Positions 8,801 to 16,790 of a stretch of DNA of 64,000 nucleotides are shown here, in pieces; positions within the stretch are counted from its first letter, which is position 1, and each line of letters begins with the position of its first letter. Below the pieces are notes generated by a model, which saw nothing but the letters and a program-made list of their open reading frames with translations, made no database searches and was not told where the DNA came from. This DNA is from an uncultured Lachnospiraceae bacterium. GTDB taxonomy: Bacteria; Bacillota; Clostridia; Lachnospirales; Lachnospiraceae. The stretch spans positions 1 through 64,000 of the forward strand of contig CAJTSH010000021.1 in the NCBI GenBank assembly GCA_910578885.1, in the 5' to 3' direction. Both the position numbers and the translations under genes were made by a program.

Positions 8801-9042
8801 ACATTCTGTATGACATCATATTTATATTCCTGCGGCAGAAACGGAAGATCCTCTAACTTCCATTTTTTATATTTTATATCATAATCCTCTGGATACACCA
8901 TCTCTACCAGATGACCTACGCACCAAGTAATGACATATTCCCCATTTTCAATATATCCATTGTTCCTTCCCGCTACCCGAAAAACTTTTGCAAAGTCCTG
9001 CGCGACCGAAGGCTTCTCCGTTATGATTAGCTTTTTACCCAT
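5827..9042 (-). CDS. topB: DNA topoisomerase III (type IA) with four C-terminal zinc-type repeats
   Basis: The 1071-residue enzyme relaxes and decatenates DNA by single-strand passage. The TOPRIM core starts with the IITEKPSVA motif; the acidic motif reads GDSGKEGQ (104-111), a variant of the usual DxDREGE/Q. The active-site tyrosine is Y335 in TYPRTDAR. After about residue 690 four tandem modules follow, the first three with paired cysteines (CPWCGG, CPVCGG, CPICSG) and FGYGCANY-type cores, the fourth with CPKCG and ECSCGF. The protein is much longer than E. coli TopB (about 650), due to the repeats. Clostridial chromosomes and conjugative elements both carry such enzymes; here no other transfer gene is near, which favours a resident copy. 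Confidence 0.92.
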   Translation of the reverse strand: MGKKLIITEKPSVAQDFAKVFRVAGRNNGYIENGEYVITWCVGHLVEMVYPEDYDIKYKKWKLEDLPFLPQEYKYDVIQNVKQQYDVVHNMLQREDIDTVYWAGDSGKEGQTIEENIRNFGGVRAGMKELRVWIDSQTEEEIRRGVEEAKPMSAYANLGRSGIMRTIEDYAMGINFSRAMSVKYGRLLNDAAGTNSYTAIAVGRVMTCVLGMVVIREREIRNFVETPFYRVIGTFAEAGIEGEWKAVEGSAYFESPALYKENGFKKEEDARKLIGELQGKEAAVISIEKGTSRKKAPLLFNLAELQAECAKRYKISPDETLQAAQDLYEKKLTTYPRTDARVLSTAVAKEIRKNLNRLKGYEPTLKYTERILQEGLHLKIAKTQYTDDSKVTDHYAIIPTGQMTELGSLNERQRKIYDLIVRRFLSIFYPAAVYQNVKLVAGIGAERFFASAKALKEPGFLEIVGKNQEEENGKEEAESPGLLGLAEKLKNGDKLDVKGLSIKEGKTSPPKRYTSGSMVLAMENAGQLIEDEELRAQIKGSGIGTSATRAEIIKKLVRIGYLNLNKKTQILSPERLGEMIYEVVDMTVPALLNPKMTASWEKGLDGITQGTVEFSDYRGKLEDFIRKETVSMISQDLTEELVQKIRPLTGNNARGAAAKKGLGVPCPWCGGEIGTTPFGFGCSNYKRDGSGCRFSIGTIAGRNLSEEEAKELLTNGRTGVLKGFTAKNKKKFSAALVLSEAEDGKKQITFDFSQNTPEIVEGIKCPVCGGAIQITAFGYGCANYAPESPKSCTFAIGKIAGKNLSVSHVKDLLTKGRTGTIRGFTSKAKKKFDACIALEKNEEGNPALKFDFENVEAKKVKDVICPICSGDIVKTPFGYGCANYSKDNPQSCRFSIGKIASVKLKEAQVKELLTRGKTGVIEGFVAKTGMKFDAPLKLTAEGQITFDFPEKPKPVETTVKCPKCGLFLQKSQWYYECSCGFKVGHTVAKVELSEEIMAELLGTGKTRAKITGFTSKAGNLFDACLKFEEDRIAFDFDNPGEKQNENKEMGKEKYEGTELPPYDKENGTVQN

Positions 9043-9351
9043 TTAATACCGTTCCTTTATATCTATTCCATATACAATCTGCCTTAAGAAACTGTTCAAA
9101 ACAATTTTTTCAGCTCGTTAGGCTTTCGGAAAATTCTACCACATCTTTTTGATTCTGACAACTCGTACCCCCAACCATCTTCCCCATTTTACTGGGCTAG
9201 TTTAATTTCTTAACCACTAAAATAGAGGACAGCACCTTCTATGGAAATACTGTCCTCTTTCATAAAATTGCTTTCTGACCTACAGATATTATTAAAAATC
9301 CTGTTTCTTTTTACAAAGCCGACCTTTGAGCCGCATTGCTTCTGTGCATAG
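9043..9351. other. Gene-free stretch between topB and the nuclease pseudogene
   Basis: This 309-base stretch holds the terminator at 9225-9257 and the upstream region of topB. I see no open reading frame with a ribosome site and no RNA gene in it. Confidence 0.6.
9225..9257 (-). terminator. Terminator after the PD-(D/E)XK pseudogene
   Basis: GAGGACAG (9225-9232) pairs with CTGTCCTC (9250-9257) around a 17-base loop. On the minus strand a TATTTTAG tract follows. It lies about 95 bases beyond the stop codon at 9352. Confidence 0.55.
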
Positions 9352-10323
9352 CTATACCAGTGCAGGCTCTCTGTTCTCAATCACAGCTTTTATCTCTTCA
9401 ACACTTTTTTCTGCCACGTCTGCTATCTGTTCTAAGGTATAGCCTTTTTTATACATACTTATGATGAATTTCGTTTCGCCTTCTGTTCTTCCCTCTGTTC
9501 TTCCTTCTGTTCTTCCTTTTTCCCGAATCCCCTGACTTAAGTTACACATAACGCTCACATCCTTCCTTATTCCATCCTCTATTGGAATCGCATACTCGTT
9601 TTCAATAATACTCAGCTTTTCATCTGAAGACAAATCTATTGATAACAGCGTTCCCAACAAGCGGTGCATCTCATATTTCTCATCATGCTCCGGTAATTCA
9701 TCCGCTATACCTACAAGAACGATATTGAATAAATCAAGTCCACCTTTCCACTCATGGGAACCCAACAGCTTGTCATTTGCCAGATGTACATAATCTATGC
9801 AGTTCTCATCCATGTTCATGCAGATCCAGATGGAAAACACACGCTTTATGTCATTGTAATTGGTATTCACGAAATCTCTTTCCTTCTGTGAAGATATCAG
9901 CCGGCTCACGTAGAATACCGCTCTGTTTAAAATATCATATCCTGCCGGAGCGTCCTTTTGCGCTTCTATATTGATGATAATCTGTGAGAGCCCATCTTTC
10001 ATACGTACATAGAATACAATGTCAAATCTTACCATTCCCTCATTGACTTCCATATTTTCCGAATTAAAGCCAACAATTCTTTGTCCCGTCTTCTTCACCG
10101 CATTAGTCAGTCCCGCTTCAACCGGAATAGCACTGATGAAGGGCTCTCCTTCAATATAGGTAACTACATCTTTCGGATTCATTCCCTTGAATTCATCCAC
10201 TGTCTTGGTCTATATATGTGCAAGAATATATTTATTTCCCAGCAGGCGTTTTGCCTTTTCATCATATTGCGCCTCTTTATCTGCCGCCTTTACTGCGTTA
10301 TTTATTTCTGTGTCCACTATCAT
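9352..10323 (-). pseudogene. Rpn/PDDEXK_2 family nuclease-transposase, amber-interrupted
   Basis: The reading frame matches the PD-(D/E)XK nuclease family (PDDEXK_2, Rpn-like), which in Lachnospiraceae occurs in many copies. The conserved N terminus (ATG at 10323, AVKAADKEAQYDEKAKRLLG) is followed after HI by a TAG at 10210-10212 in the same frame, and the rest (TKTVDEFKGMNPKDVV onward, 282 residues) continues intact, with the catalytic-type FDIVFY and NIEAQ motifs. A GTG at 10200 could restart translation but would lose the first 37 conserved residues. Near the C terminus an RTEG repeat occurs three times. The most economical reading is a single nonsense mutation in a mobile-element-like gene; readthrough or a restart cannot be excluded. 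Confidence 0.75.
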
Positions 10324-10438
10324 CCCTCTTTTGCAAACTTGGTGAGAACCGTATAGCCATTCCCCACAGGTGTATAGCCTTATACTTATTATACTCTGCA
10401 AGTTTTATGGAATCAACCGAAAAATTACCGGCTGAATT

Positions 10439-10591
10439 CTACTTTATAATTCTTCCGCTTCTCTTCGCACTGCTCCATGTACCATACAGCTTCTGAGTTT
10501 TCCCATTTACCTTCACGCTTTTATAGGAACGCACCCTTACGTAATATCTCTTTCCCACGGTCAATTTCGAAACCGTTTTTGCCCAAATCAT
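10439..10591 (-). pseudogene. C-terminal remnant of an Fn3-like surface protein
   Basis: A 50-residue frame on the minus strand reads like the last beta strands of a fibronectin type III or bacterial Ig-like domain: KLTVGKRYYVRVRSYK, then KVNGK and YGTWSSAK, ending at a TAG (10439-10441). Such endings close many large clostridial surface proteins. No ribosome site precedes the first ATG at 10591, and upstream the similarity breaks off with a stop and frame change. It is best read as the stump of a deleted gene, next to the broken nuclease gene. Confidence 0.55.
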
Positions 10592-10691
10592 TCACGCTTA
10601 TCTCTGATACTGCTAAAAATAAATTCCTCCCCATCCTTCCAGTCAACTGGTTTTCGGATAGAGAGGAAATATCGTAAATTGACCTCAAATC

Positions 10692-11777
10692 TTATTTTGC
10701 TGTAATATACCCCTGTGCCTTTAACAATTCCGCACACAGAACGGCTCCTCCTGCCGCGCCGCGCACAGTGTTGTGGGACAGTCCTACGAACTTCCAGTCA
10801 TATACGCTGTCCTCACGGATACGTCCGACGCTGACGCCCATTCCGTTCTCATACTGGACGTCCAATGCTACCTGCGGACGGTTATCATCCTCTAAATACT
10901 GGATGAACTGCTTTGGTGCGCTTGGAAGCTCTAATTCCTGCGGTACGCCCTTGAAGCTTACCAGTTTCTCAATCAACTGCTCCTTGGTCGGTTTCTTCTT
11001 AAATTTCACAAATACGGCTGCGGTATGTCCGTTCAATACCGGGACACGGATGCACTGACAGGTAATCACAGGCGATGTTGCCGGCTCAATCACACCATCC
11101 TTAATCTTCCCCCAGATACGAAGCGGCTCTTTCTCGCTCTTCTCCTCTTCGCCGCCGATGTACGGAATGATATTTCCGACCATCTCCGGCCAGTCCTTAA
11201 AGGTCTTTCCTGCACCGGAAATTGCCTGATAGGTGGTTGCTACCACTTCATACGGCTCAAACTCTTTCCATGCGGTAAGTACCGGCGCATAGCTTTGAAT
11301 GGAGCAGTTCGGCTTTACTGCAACAAATCCTCTGGCGGTTCCTAATCTCTTCTTCTGGAATTCAATGACCTTCATATGCTCCGGGTTGATTTCCGGCACT
11401 ACCATCGGTACGTCCGGCGTCCATCTGTGTGCGCTGTTGTTGGAAACAACCGGTGTCTCGGTCTTTGCATATGCTTCCTCGATTGCCTTGATTTCATCCT
11501 TTGTCATATCTACGGCGCTGAATACGAAATCGACTTCAGATGCAACATGCTCTACTTCATTTACATTCTTTACAATAATATCTTTCACTGCTTCCGGCAT
11601 AGGAGTATCCATTTTCCAGCGGTCTCCTACTGCTTCGGCATACGTTTTTCCAGCGCTTCTTGGGCTTGCTGCGATTGTAGTCACTTCAAACCACGGGTGA
11701 TTCTCCAGCAGAGAAATAAATCTCTGTCCTACCATTCCGGTTCCGCCTAAAATACCAACTTTCAACTTGTCACTCAT
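10692..11777 (-). CDS. asd: Aspartate-semialdehyde dehydrogenase
   Basis: The 361-residue enzyme reduces aspartyl phosphate to aspartate semialdehyde with NADPH, the branch-point step to lysine, threonine, methionine and diaminopimelate. The N-terminal dinucleotide motif GGTGMVGQ (11-18), the active-site cysteine C158 in KPNCSIQ and the downstream QAISGAGK loop are present. Length and motifs fit the archaeal/Gram-positive type of Asd that is somewhat longer than the E. coli type in this region. It stands alone on the minus strand between a decayed region and the argH terminator. Confidence 0.95.
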   Translation of the reverse strand: MSDKLKVGILGGTGMVGQRFISLLENHPWFEVTTIAASPRSAGKTYAEAVGDRWKMDTPMPEAVKDIIVKNVNEVEHVASEVDFVFSAVDMTKDEIKAIEEAYAKTETPVVSNNSAHRWTPDVPMVVPEINPEHMKVIEFQKKRLGTARGFVAVKPNCSIQSYAPVLTAWKEFEPYEVVATTYQAISGAGKTFKDWPEMVGNIIPYIGGEEEKSEKEPLRIWGKIKDGVIEPATSPVITCQCIRVPVLNGHTAAVFVKFKKKPTKEQLIEKLVSFKGVPQELELPSAPKQFIQYLEDDNRPQVALDVQYENGMGVSVGRIREDSVYDWKFVGLSHNTVRGAAGGAVLCAELLKAQGYITAK

Positions 11778-11915
11778 CTTGCTAATCTCCTTGTCTGTTT
11801 TTCAGTTGTTCTCCGCCTCTTTGTTCACACTTTTTCAGATACATCTTCTTTCGTGTCCGTTTTTCGCGCACAACTGTCTTTCTGGTAAATATACTATCTT
11901 ATTTTCTTAAAAAAA

Positions 11916-11953
11916 GCAATTCACATTTTATCAAAAAATACTATGTGAATTGC
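11916..11953 (-). terminator. Terminator after argH
   Basis: GCAATTCACAT (11916-11926) pairs perfectly with ATGTGAATTGC (11943-11953), with a 16-base loop. On the minus strand seven T residues follow directly. The position, about 80 bases past the argH stop, fits a strong intrinsic terminator; a T-rich tract on the plus side means it could work in both directions. Confidence 0.85.
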
Positions 11954-12030
11954 CTTTTTCTTATACATAAGTACCAATTTCAGTCTAAAATCGTAACTAT
12001 TCAGCCTTTGGATTCATAGTTACCTAAAAT

Positions 12031-13449
12031 CTACATCTCATCCTCTCGGATTCTAAACCAGTCCTGCTCGTTATGCTCTGCAAGATATTCTTTTTCCGCA
12101 GCGATTGCCTTTTCCATCGCTTCTTTTCCCGGAGCGCCAACCGTCAGACGCTTATTCACACAGGTTTCCATCGAAATCGCCTCATAAACGTCTTCTTCAA
12201 ATACCGGACTGATTGCTTTCAGCTCTTCTAAGGACATGTCATCAATCGCTATATTTTTCTCAATGCAGTACAGCACGATCTGTCCCACGATTCCATGCGC
12301 ATCCCGGAAAGGCACGCCGTGATTGACCAAATAATCTGCCGCATCCGTCGCATTGGTAAAACCGTGGCTTGCGCTCTTTCTCATGCGCTCCTTATTGAAC
12401 TTCATCGAAGAGAGCATTCCGTTAAACAGCGCAAGACAGCCTTTTGCCGTGTCCATCGCATCAAAGGACAATTCCTTGTCCTCCTGCATGTCCTTATTGT
12501 AGGCAAGCGGGATTCCCTTCATCGTGGTAAGTAACGAAATCAATGCGCCATAGACGCGTCCCGTCTTACCCCGGACGAGCTCTGCAATATCAGGATTCTT
12601 CTTCTGCGGCATGATACTGCTTCCTGTGCTGTATGCATCGTCAATCTCTACAAACTGATACTCATTGGAGTTCCAGATGATTATCTCCTCCGAAAACCGG
12701 CTCAGGTGCATCATAATTGTAGACAATGCCGATAAGAACTCTATCAAATAATCCCGGTCAGATACGCCGTCCATACTATTTAAGGTCGGTCCGGCAAATC
12801 CCATCAATTCCGCAGAATACTCTCTGTCGAGCGGATAGGTCGTGCCGGCGAGCGCGCCAGAACCCAGCGGACAGTAATTCATACGTTTGAAAATATCATA
12901 AAGCCGCTGTCTGTCCCGCTTGAACATCTCAAAATAAGCGCCCATATGATGCGCAAGCGTAATCGGCTGCGCTTTCTGCAGATGGGTAAATCCGGGCATG
13001 ATGGTTTCCGTATGCTCTTCCATGATTTTCAAAATCGTCTCTAACAATTCTTCCAGCAATACGTCTGTTTCCAACACCTCCAAGCGGGTATAGAGACGCA
13101 TGTCCAAAGCCACCTGATCGTTTCTGCTGCGTCCCGTATGCAGCTTCTTACCGGTGTCTCCCAGACGGTCAATCAGATTCGCCTCCACAAAGCTGTGAAT
13201 ATCCTCATATTCGTCGGTAATTTCCAGACGCCCCTCTTCCACATCCTTTTGTATCTCATTCAGGCATTTCACGATTGCCTGCATCTCTTCTTTTGTCAAA
13301 ATGCCTTGTTTTCCAAGCATGCACACATGTGCAATGCTCCCCAGAATATCCTGTTTATAAAATTTCTTATCGAAAGAAATAGACGCATTGAAATTATATA
13401 CTAATTGATCCGTCTCCTTCGTGAAGCGTCCGCCCCATAACTGTGCCAT
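12031..13449 (-). CDS. argH: Argininosuccinate lyase
   Basis: The 472-residue enzyme splits argininosuccinate into arginine and fumarate, the last step of arginine synthesis. It belongs to the fumarase/aspartase superfamily and shows its signature GSSIMPQKKNPD plus the N-terminal LWGGRFTKE and HTGRSRNDQ motifs. Length is normal for the family. No argG is in the window. It lies downstream of queH on the same strand with a 77-base gap, so the two may share a transcript ending at 11916. The arginine repressor gene argR is at 36853. Confidence 0.96.
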   Translation of the reverse strand: MAQLWGGRFTKETDQLVYNFNASISFDKKFYKQDILGSIAHVCMLGKQGILTKEEMQAIVKCLNEIQKDVEEGRLEITDEYEDIHSFVEANLIDRLGDTGKKLHTGRSRNDQVALDMRLYTRLEVLETDVLLEELLETILKIMEEHTETIMPGFTHLQKAQPITLAHHMGAYFEMFKRDRQRLYDIFKRMNYCPLGSGALAGTTYPLDREYSAELMGFAGPTLNSMDGVSDRDYLIEFLSALSTIMMHLSRFSEEIIIWNSNEYQFVEIDDAYSTGSSIMPQKKNPDIAELVRGKTGRVYGALISLLTTMKGIPLAYNKDMQEDKELSFDAMDTAKGCLALFNGMLSSMKFNKERMRKSASHGFTNATDAADYLVNHGVPFRDAHGIVGQIVLYCIEKNIAIDDMSLEELKAISPVFEEDVYEAISMETCVNKRLTVGAPGKEAMEKAIAAEKEYLAEHNEQDWFRIREDEM

Positions 13450-13526
13450 AGCCGTTCCTCTCTTTCTTCTTAACCGTATTTCATATCTTTATGAATTCCC
13501 TTTTGTCAGCCTTTCTGATTATAACA

Positions 13527-14177
13527 TTACCTTCCGTCTGCCTCAATAGGAAAATTGCAAAATGCTTCCCGCTCCCTCTTCGAATACACACAGCCGCAAT
13601 AATCCTGCCGATACATCCCATATTCATGCGAAAGCTCCACCGAGCGCTTGTAGCCGTTCTTCTTCTTAAAATCGGAATACAGATAGGCGACGCCATATTC
13701 CTCTGATAACCGCCTGCCGATCTCATTCAGCTTTTCGGCGTTTTTTAGGGGACTGATAGAGAGCGTCGTCGTAAAATAATCCATCCCAAGTTCTTTTGCC
13801 CTCTCTGCCGCCTCCCTTAACCGCAGCTCATAACACCGGAAGCAGCGTTCCCCGCCCTCCGGTATCTGCTCGTATCCCTTTACCGTTTCATAGAACTTTT
13901 CTTTCTCAAATTCTCCTTCTGCAAAAGAAATCGGATATTTCGCCGGAAAACGCCGAATAAATTCCTCCTGTTCCCTGACCCGTTTCCAATATTCCTCGTC
14001 CGGATAGATGTTCGGATTGTAATAAAACACGGTAATGGAAAAATATTCCGACAGATATTCCAGTACATAAGAGCTGCAGGGTGCACAGCAGCTATGCAGA
14101 AATAAAGTCGGAATTTCATCCTTACTTTGATTTTCTTCTATGATGGATTCTAAAATCTTCTGATAGTTTTCTTTCAT
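13527..14177 (-). CDS. queH: Epoxyqueuosine reductase QueH
   Basis: QueH (DUF208) reduces epoxyqueuosine to queuosine in the wobble position of tRNAs with GUN anticodons and replaces QueG in many anaerobes. The conserved cysteines are visible: C30, C31 and C34 in SCCAPCSS, a CFRC pair in the middle, and YCGCVYS near the C terminus. The start was set at the ATG at 14177, with GGAGGG ten bases upstream; a longer version from 14231 would place that ribosome site inside the coding region. Other queuosine genes are absent here, which is usual since many hosts salvage the base. Confidence 0.92.
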   Translation of the reverse strand: MKENYQKILESIIEENQSKDEIPTLFLHSCCAPCSSYVLEYLSEYFSITVFYYNPNIYPDEEYWKRVREQEEFIRRFPAKYPISFAEGEFEKEKFYETVKGYEQIPEGGERCFRCYELRLREAAERAKELGMDYFTTTLSISPLKNAEKLNEIGRRLSEEYGVAYLYSDFKKKNGYKRSVELSHEYGMYRQDYCGCVYSKREREAFCNFPIEADGR

Positions 14178-14266
14178 AGCACCTTTCCCTCCGTTTCTCA
14201 TATCATATATCACAACGTATTCTATTTTCAATACGGGATTTACACTTTTATAAGCGAGGTTTTCTT

Positions 14267-15043
14267 ATGGAACCAATTCTGGAATGTAAAAACATTGACT
14301 ATAGCTATCATTCGCTGGCTGGTGAAACGCCGGCACTGCAAAATATCAGCTTCCAATTAAACAAAGGAGAATTCCTTTCTATCGTAGGTCCCAGCGGATG
14401 CGGCAAGTCTACGCTGCTCTCCTTAATCTGCGGGCTGCTTGCACCGGAATCCGGGGAAGTTCTCTATATGGGACAAAAGCTTTCCACAGATGACAGACAA
14501 CAATTCGGATATATGCTGCAAAAGGATCATCTGCTTGAGTGGCGCAGCATACGCCGGAATATCCTGCTTGGACTTGAAATCCAAAAGAAGCTAACGCCAG
14601 AAGCTGTCCAATATTCTGACAGGCTTTTAAAGACATACGGACTGTCCTCTTTTGCAGAGAAACGTCCCTCTGAATTATCCGGCGGCATGCGCCAAAGAGC
14701 CGCTTTAATCCGCACGCTTGTCTTGAAACCGGAACTTCTATTGCTGGATGAACCCTTCTCCGCATTGGACTATCAGACAAGACTGAATGTAAGCGACGAT
14801 ATCGGCACCATCATCCGGCAGGAGGGAAAAACTGCAATTCTCGTGACCCATGACTTGTCGGAGGCAATCTCTATGGGAGATAAGGTGCTGGTTTTGAGCA
14901 AGCGTCCGGGGCGGGTAAAAACCATCATTCCGACTCCCTTTGACGCCGCTCTTTCTCCGCTTGAAAAAAGAAACTACAGCGAATTCAAATCGTATTTCAA
15001 TACCATATGGAAGGAGTTTGAGACAAATGAAACAGACACTTAG
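14267..15043 (+). CDS. ABC importer ATP-binding protein (SsuB/TauB/ThiZ-like)
   Basis: A 258-residue ATPase with Walker A GPSGCGKST (41-49), signature LSGGMRQR and Walker B LLLDEPFSALD followed by THDLSEA. The EPFSALD and THDLSEAI sequences are typical of the nitrate/sulfonate/taurine/thiamine-precursor importer subfamily. It starts at 14267 behind a weak GCGAGG site, divergent from queH. The permease gene overlaps its last 17 bases. No substrate-binding protein is encoded beside it, so the ligand cannot be guessed. Confidence 0.88.
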   Translation: MEPILECKNIDYSYHSLAGETPALQNISFQLNKGEFLSIVGPSGCGKSTLLSLICGLLAPESGEVLYMGQKLSTDDRQQFGYMLQKDHLLEWRSIRRNILLGLEIQKKLTPEAVQYSDRLLKTYGLSSFAEKRPSELSGGMRQRAALIRTLVLKPELLLLDEPFSALDYQTRLNVSDDIGTIIRQEGKTAILVTHDLSEAISMGDKVLVLSKRPGRVKTIIPTPFDAALSPLEKRNYSEFKSYFNTIWKEFETNETDT

Positions 15044-15824
15044 TGCACAGGAGCTGTATCTGCACAAGCAGAAAAAATATCGCTGCTATATCCGGCTCGC
15101 CCGCATACTGATTCTCATTGCATTTCTTTTGCTGTGGGAAATCACTGCCGACCTTGGAATCATTGATTCTTTTATTTTCAGCAGCCCATCCAGAGTTATC
15201 CGCTGCTTTGTTACCATGATCGCTGAACAGCAGCTTCTTATGCATATAGGGATTACCCTGTTTGAAACGATTGCCAGTTTTCTTCTGGTCTTGCTGTTCA
15301 CCCTGCTCATTACCACCTGTCTCTGGCTGAATGATAAAGTTTCCAAGACGCTTGAGCCTTATCTGGTCGTTTTAAATTCCCTGCCCAAATCAGCCCTCGC
15401 ACCGCTGTTAATCGTGTGGCTGGGCGGCAACTATAAAACGATTATCCTCACCGGAATGTCCGTTGCCATTTTCGGCTCCATTTTAAGCCTTTATACGGCT
15501 TTTACAGAAACAGATCCGGAAAAAATCAAATTGATTTTCACACTGGGCGGAACAAAAAAGGATGTTTTATTCAAGGTGATGATTCCCGGAAATATCCCTT
15601 CCCTTCTCAGTATCATGAAGGTGAATATCGGCCTTTGTCTGGTCGGCGTAATCATCGGAGAGTTCATTGCCGCCAGAGTCGGACTTGGATATCTGATTAT
15701 TTATGGCAGCCAAGTTTTTAAGCTAACATGGGTAATTATGTCCATTATTGTATTGTGCATCATTGCGATGGTCCTCTATCAGCTCATCCAATCGCTGGAA
15801 CAATGGTATTTGAAACGCTACTGA
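15027..15824 (+). CDS. ABC importer permease (SsuC/TauC/ThiX-like)
   Basis: The 265-residue inner-membrane protein has about six transmembrane segments and the BPD transporter signature region with GGTKKDVLFKVMIPGN, the EAA loop that contacts the ATPase. The start at 15027 was chosen because AAGGAG sits ten bases upstream; it overlaps the end of the ATPase gene, so translation is coupled. Family relatives import alkanesulfonates, nitrate or HMP. Normally a periplasmic-type lipoprotein is encoded in the same operon; here the unit ends after the permease, so the binding protein must be elsewhere or lost. Confidence 0.88.
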   Translation: MKQTLSAQELYLHKQKKYRCYIRLARILILIAFLLLWEITADLGIIDSFIFSSPSRVIRCFVTMIAEQQLLMHIGITLFETIASFLLVLLFTLLITTCLWLNDKVSKTLEPYLVVLNSLPKSALAPLLIVWLGGNYKTIILTGMSVAIFGSILSLYTAFTETDPEKIKLIFTLGGTKKDVLFKVMIPGNIPSLLSIMKVNIGLCLVGVIIGEFIAARVGLGYLIIYGSQVFKLTWVIMSIIVLCIIAMVLYQLIQSLEQWYLKRY

Positions 15825-15876
15825 TAAAATAAAACGTACAAAATGCATCAGAGCCTGTCTACTACATGACAAAAAC

Positions 15877-15899
15877 AGGGGCAGGATTTTCCTGTCCCT
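15877..15899 (-). terminator. Terminator for the DUF6062 gene
   Basis: AGGGGCAGGA (15877-15886) pairs with TCCTGTCCCT (15890-15899), with one G-T wobble and a 3-base loop. On the minus strand it is followed by TGTTTTTGT. It lies between converging genes and could also stop the plus-strand ABC importer transcript, though there it lacks a T run. Confidence 0.7.
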
Positions 15900-15958
15900 A
15901 TTATCACCGAGCCATAAAAATATTTCTCTACTATGCAGCTGCATGGTCTATAAGAGCT

Positions 15959-16747
15959 TTATTTTTTCATCTGATAAAATGGTTCTGCGGGATATCCTCC
16001 CTTCAACTTCTGCATCCCCCGCTGAATGGCGTCCTTAGAATCCTTCCAGTCGGCGTCTTTGTTCTTATAATCATACTTTTCAATAAACCATGCGACGTCC
16101 TCATAGATTCTTTCCATATTTTTTTTCTGAATGGGCAGCATTCTCTCGTAGAAATCCCGTAGTTCTGCCTCGTTCAGCCGTTTGTCCGCCGCCTCGCACA
16201 AGTCCCCAAAATGGCTGATACAAAATCCTTTGGATTCTAGCAGCTGCTGTTTAAATGCCTCATCTTTCCTGTACATTGTAAAAAAGGTATCTACATATGC
16301 GTAAAACGTCTTCTCTAAACTGCTGCAGATGTAGCAACTTGCTTCTTTCTCCTTGCACCATGATGTAATCGGATTTGCCGAATCCCTGCCCTTAGCAGCA
16401 TCAGAGGACTTTCCGGAAGCAAACAGCTTTAGCTTCTTTGCGCCCTTTTTCGGATGAAAGCCTTTAAATTCCGCATTCATCTCTTCAATCATCCTACGAT
16501 AATGCGTCTTCAAAATCCATGCGTTTCCAAGTGCATTCCCATAAGCAAACATCTTCTTAAAATGAGAACGGCAAAATCCCGCTTTATCGGTCTGCTCCCT
16601 GATATCCGCCTCCATATAAGACGCCCCTGCGCCAAGCACAAAATCCATCAGCCGTTCCTCCGCATGCTTTTCGATATAACAAAAAGGGCATTCTCCGGCA
16701 TTTTGCATTGCGTCATTGATCGGTATGGTATGTATCTGTTCTCTCAT
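15959..16747 (-). CDS. DUF6062-like protein with two Cys/His modules
   Basis: The 262-residue cytosolic protein contains an internal repeat. Each half has a CxxC pair followed by a GFCxSH motif: C20/C23 with C59/H62, and C138/C141 with C176/H179. This arrangement could bind two zinc ions or clusters and matches proteins annotated as DUF6062 in Lachnospiraceae, sometimes mislabelled as transporter proteins. Function is unknown. A TAGGAG ribosome site precedes the start at 16747. It lies downstream of a truncated membrane protein gene and MATE exporter on the same strand. Confidence 0.7.
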   Translation of the reverse strand: MREQIHTIPINDAMQNAGECPFCYIEKHAEERLMDFVLGAGASYMEADIREQTDKAGFCRSHFKKMFAYGNALGNAWILKTHYRRMIEEMNAEFKGFHPKKGAKKLKLFASGKSSDAAKGRDSANPITSWCKEKEASCYICSSLEKTFYAYVDTFFTMYRKDEAFKQQLLESKGFCISHFGDLCEAADKRLNEAELRDFYERMLPIQKKNMERIYEDVAWFIEKYDYKNKDADWKDSKDAIQRGMQKLKGGYPAEPFYQMKK

Positions 16748-16790
16748 TATTCTTCTCCTACATTTTCATGATTTTTGTTCTATCTCTAAT

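Noticed and set aside
9481..9520. Short tandem repeat as a regulatory site
   Set aside because: It encodes the RTEG repeat near the C terminus of the nuclease frame and is explained by that coding sequence.
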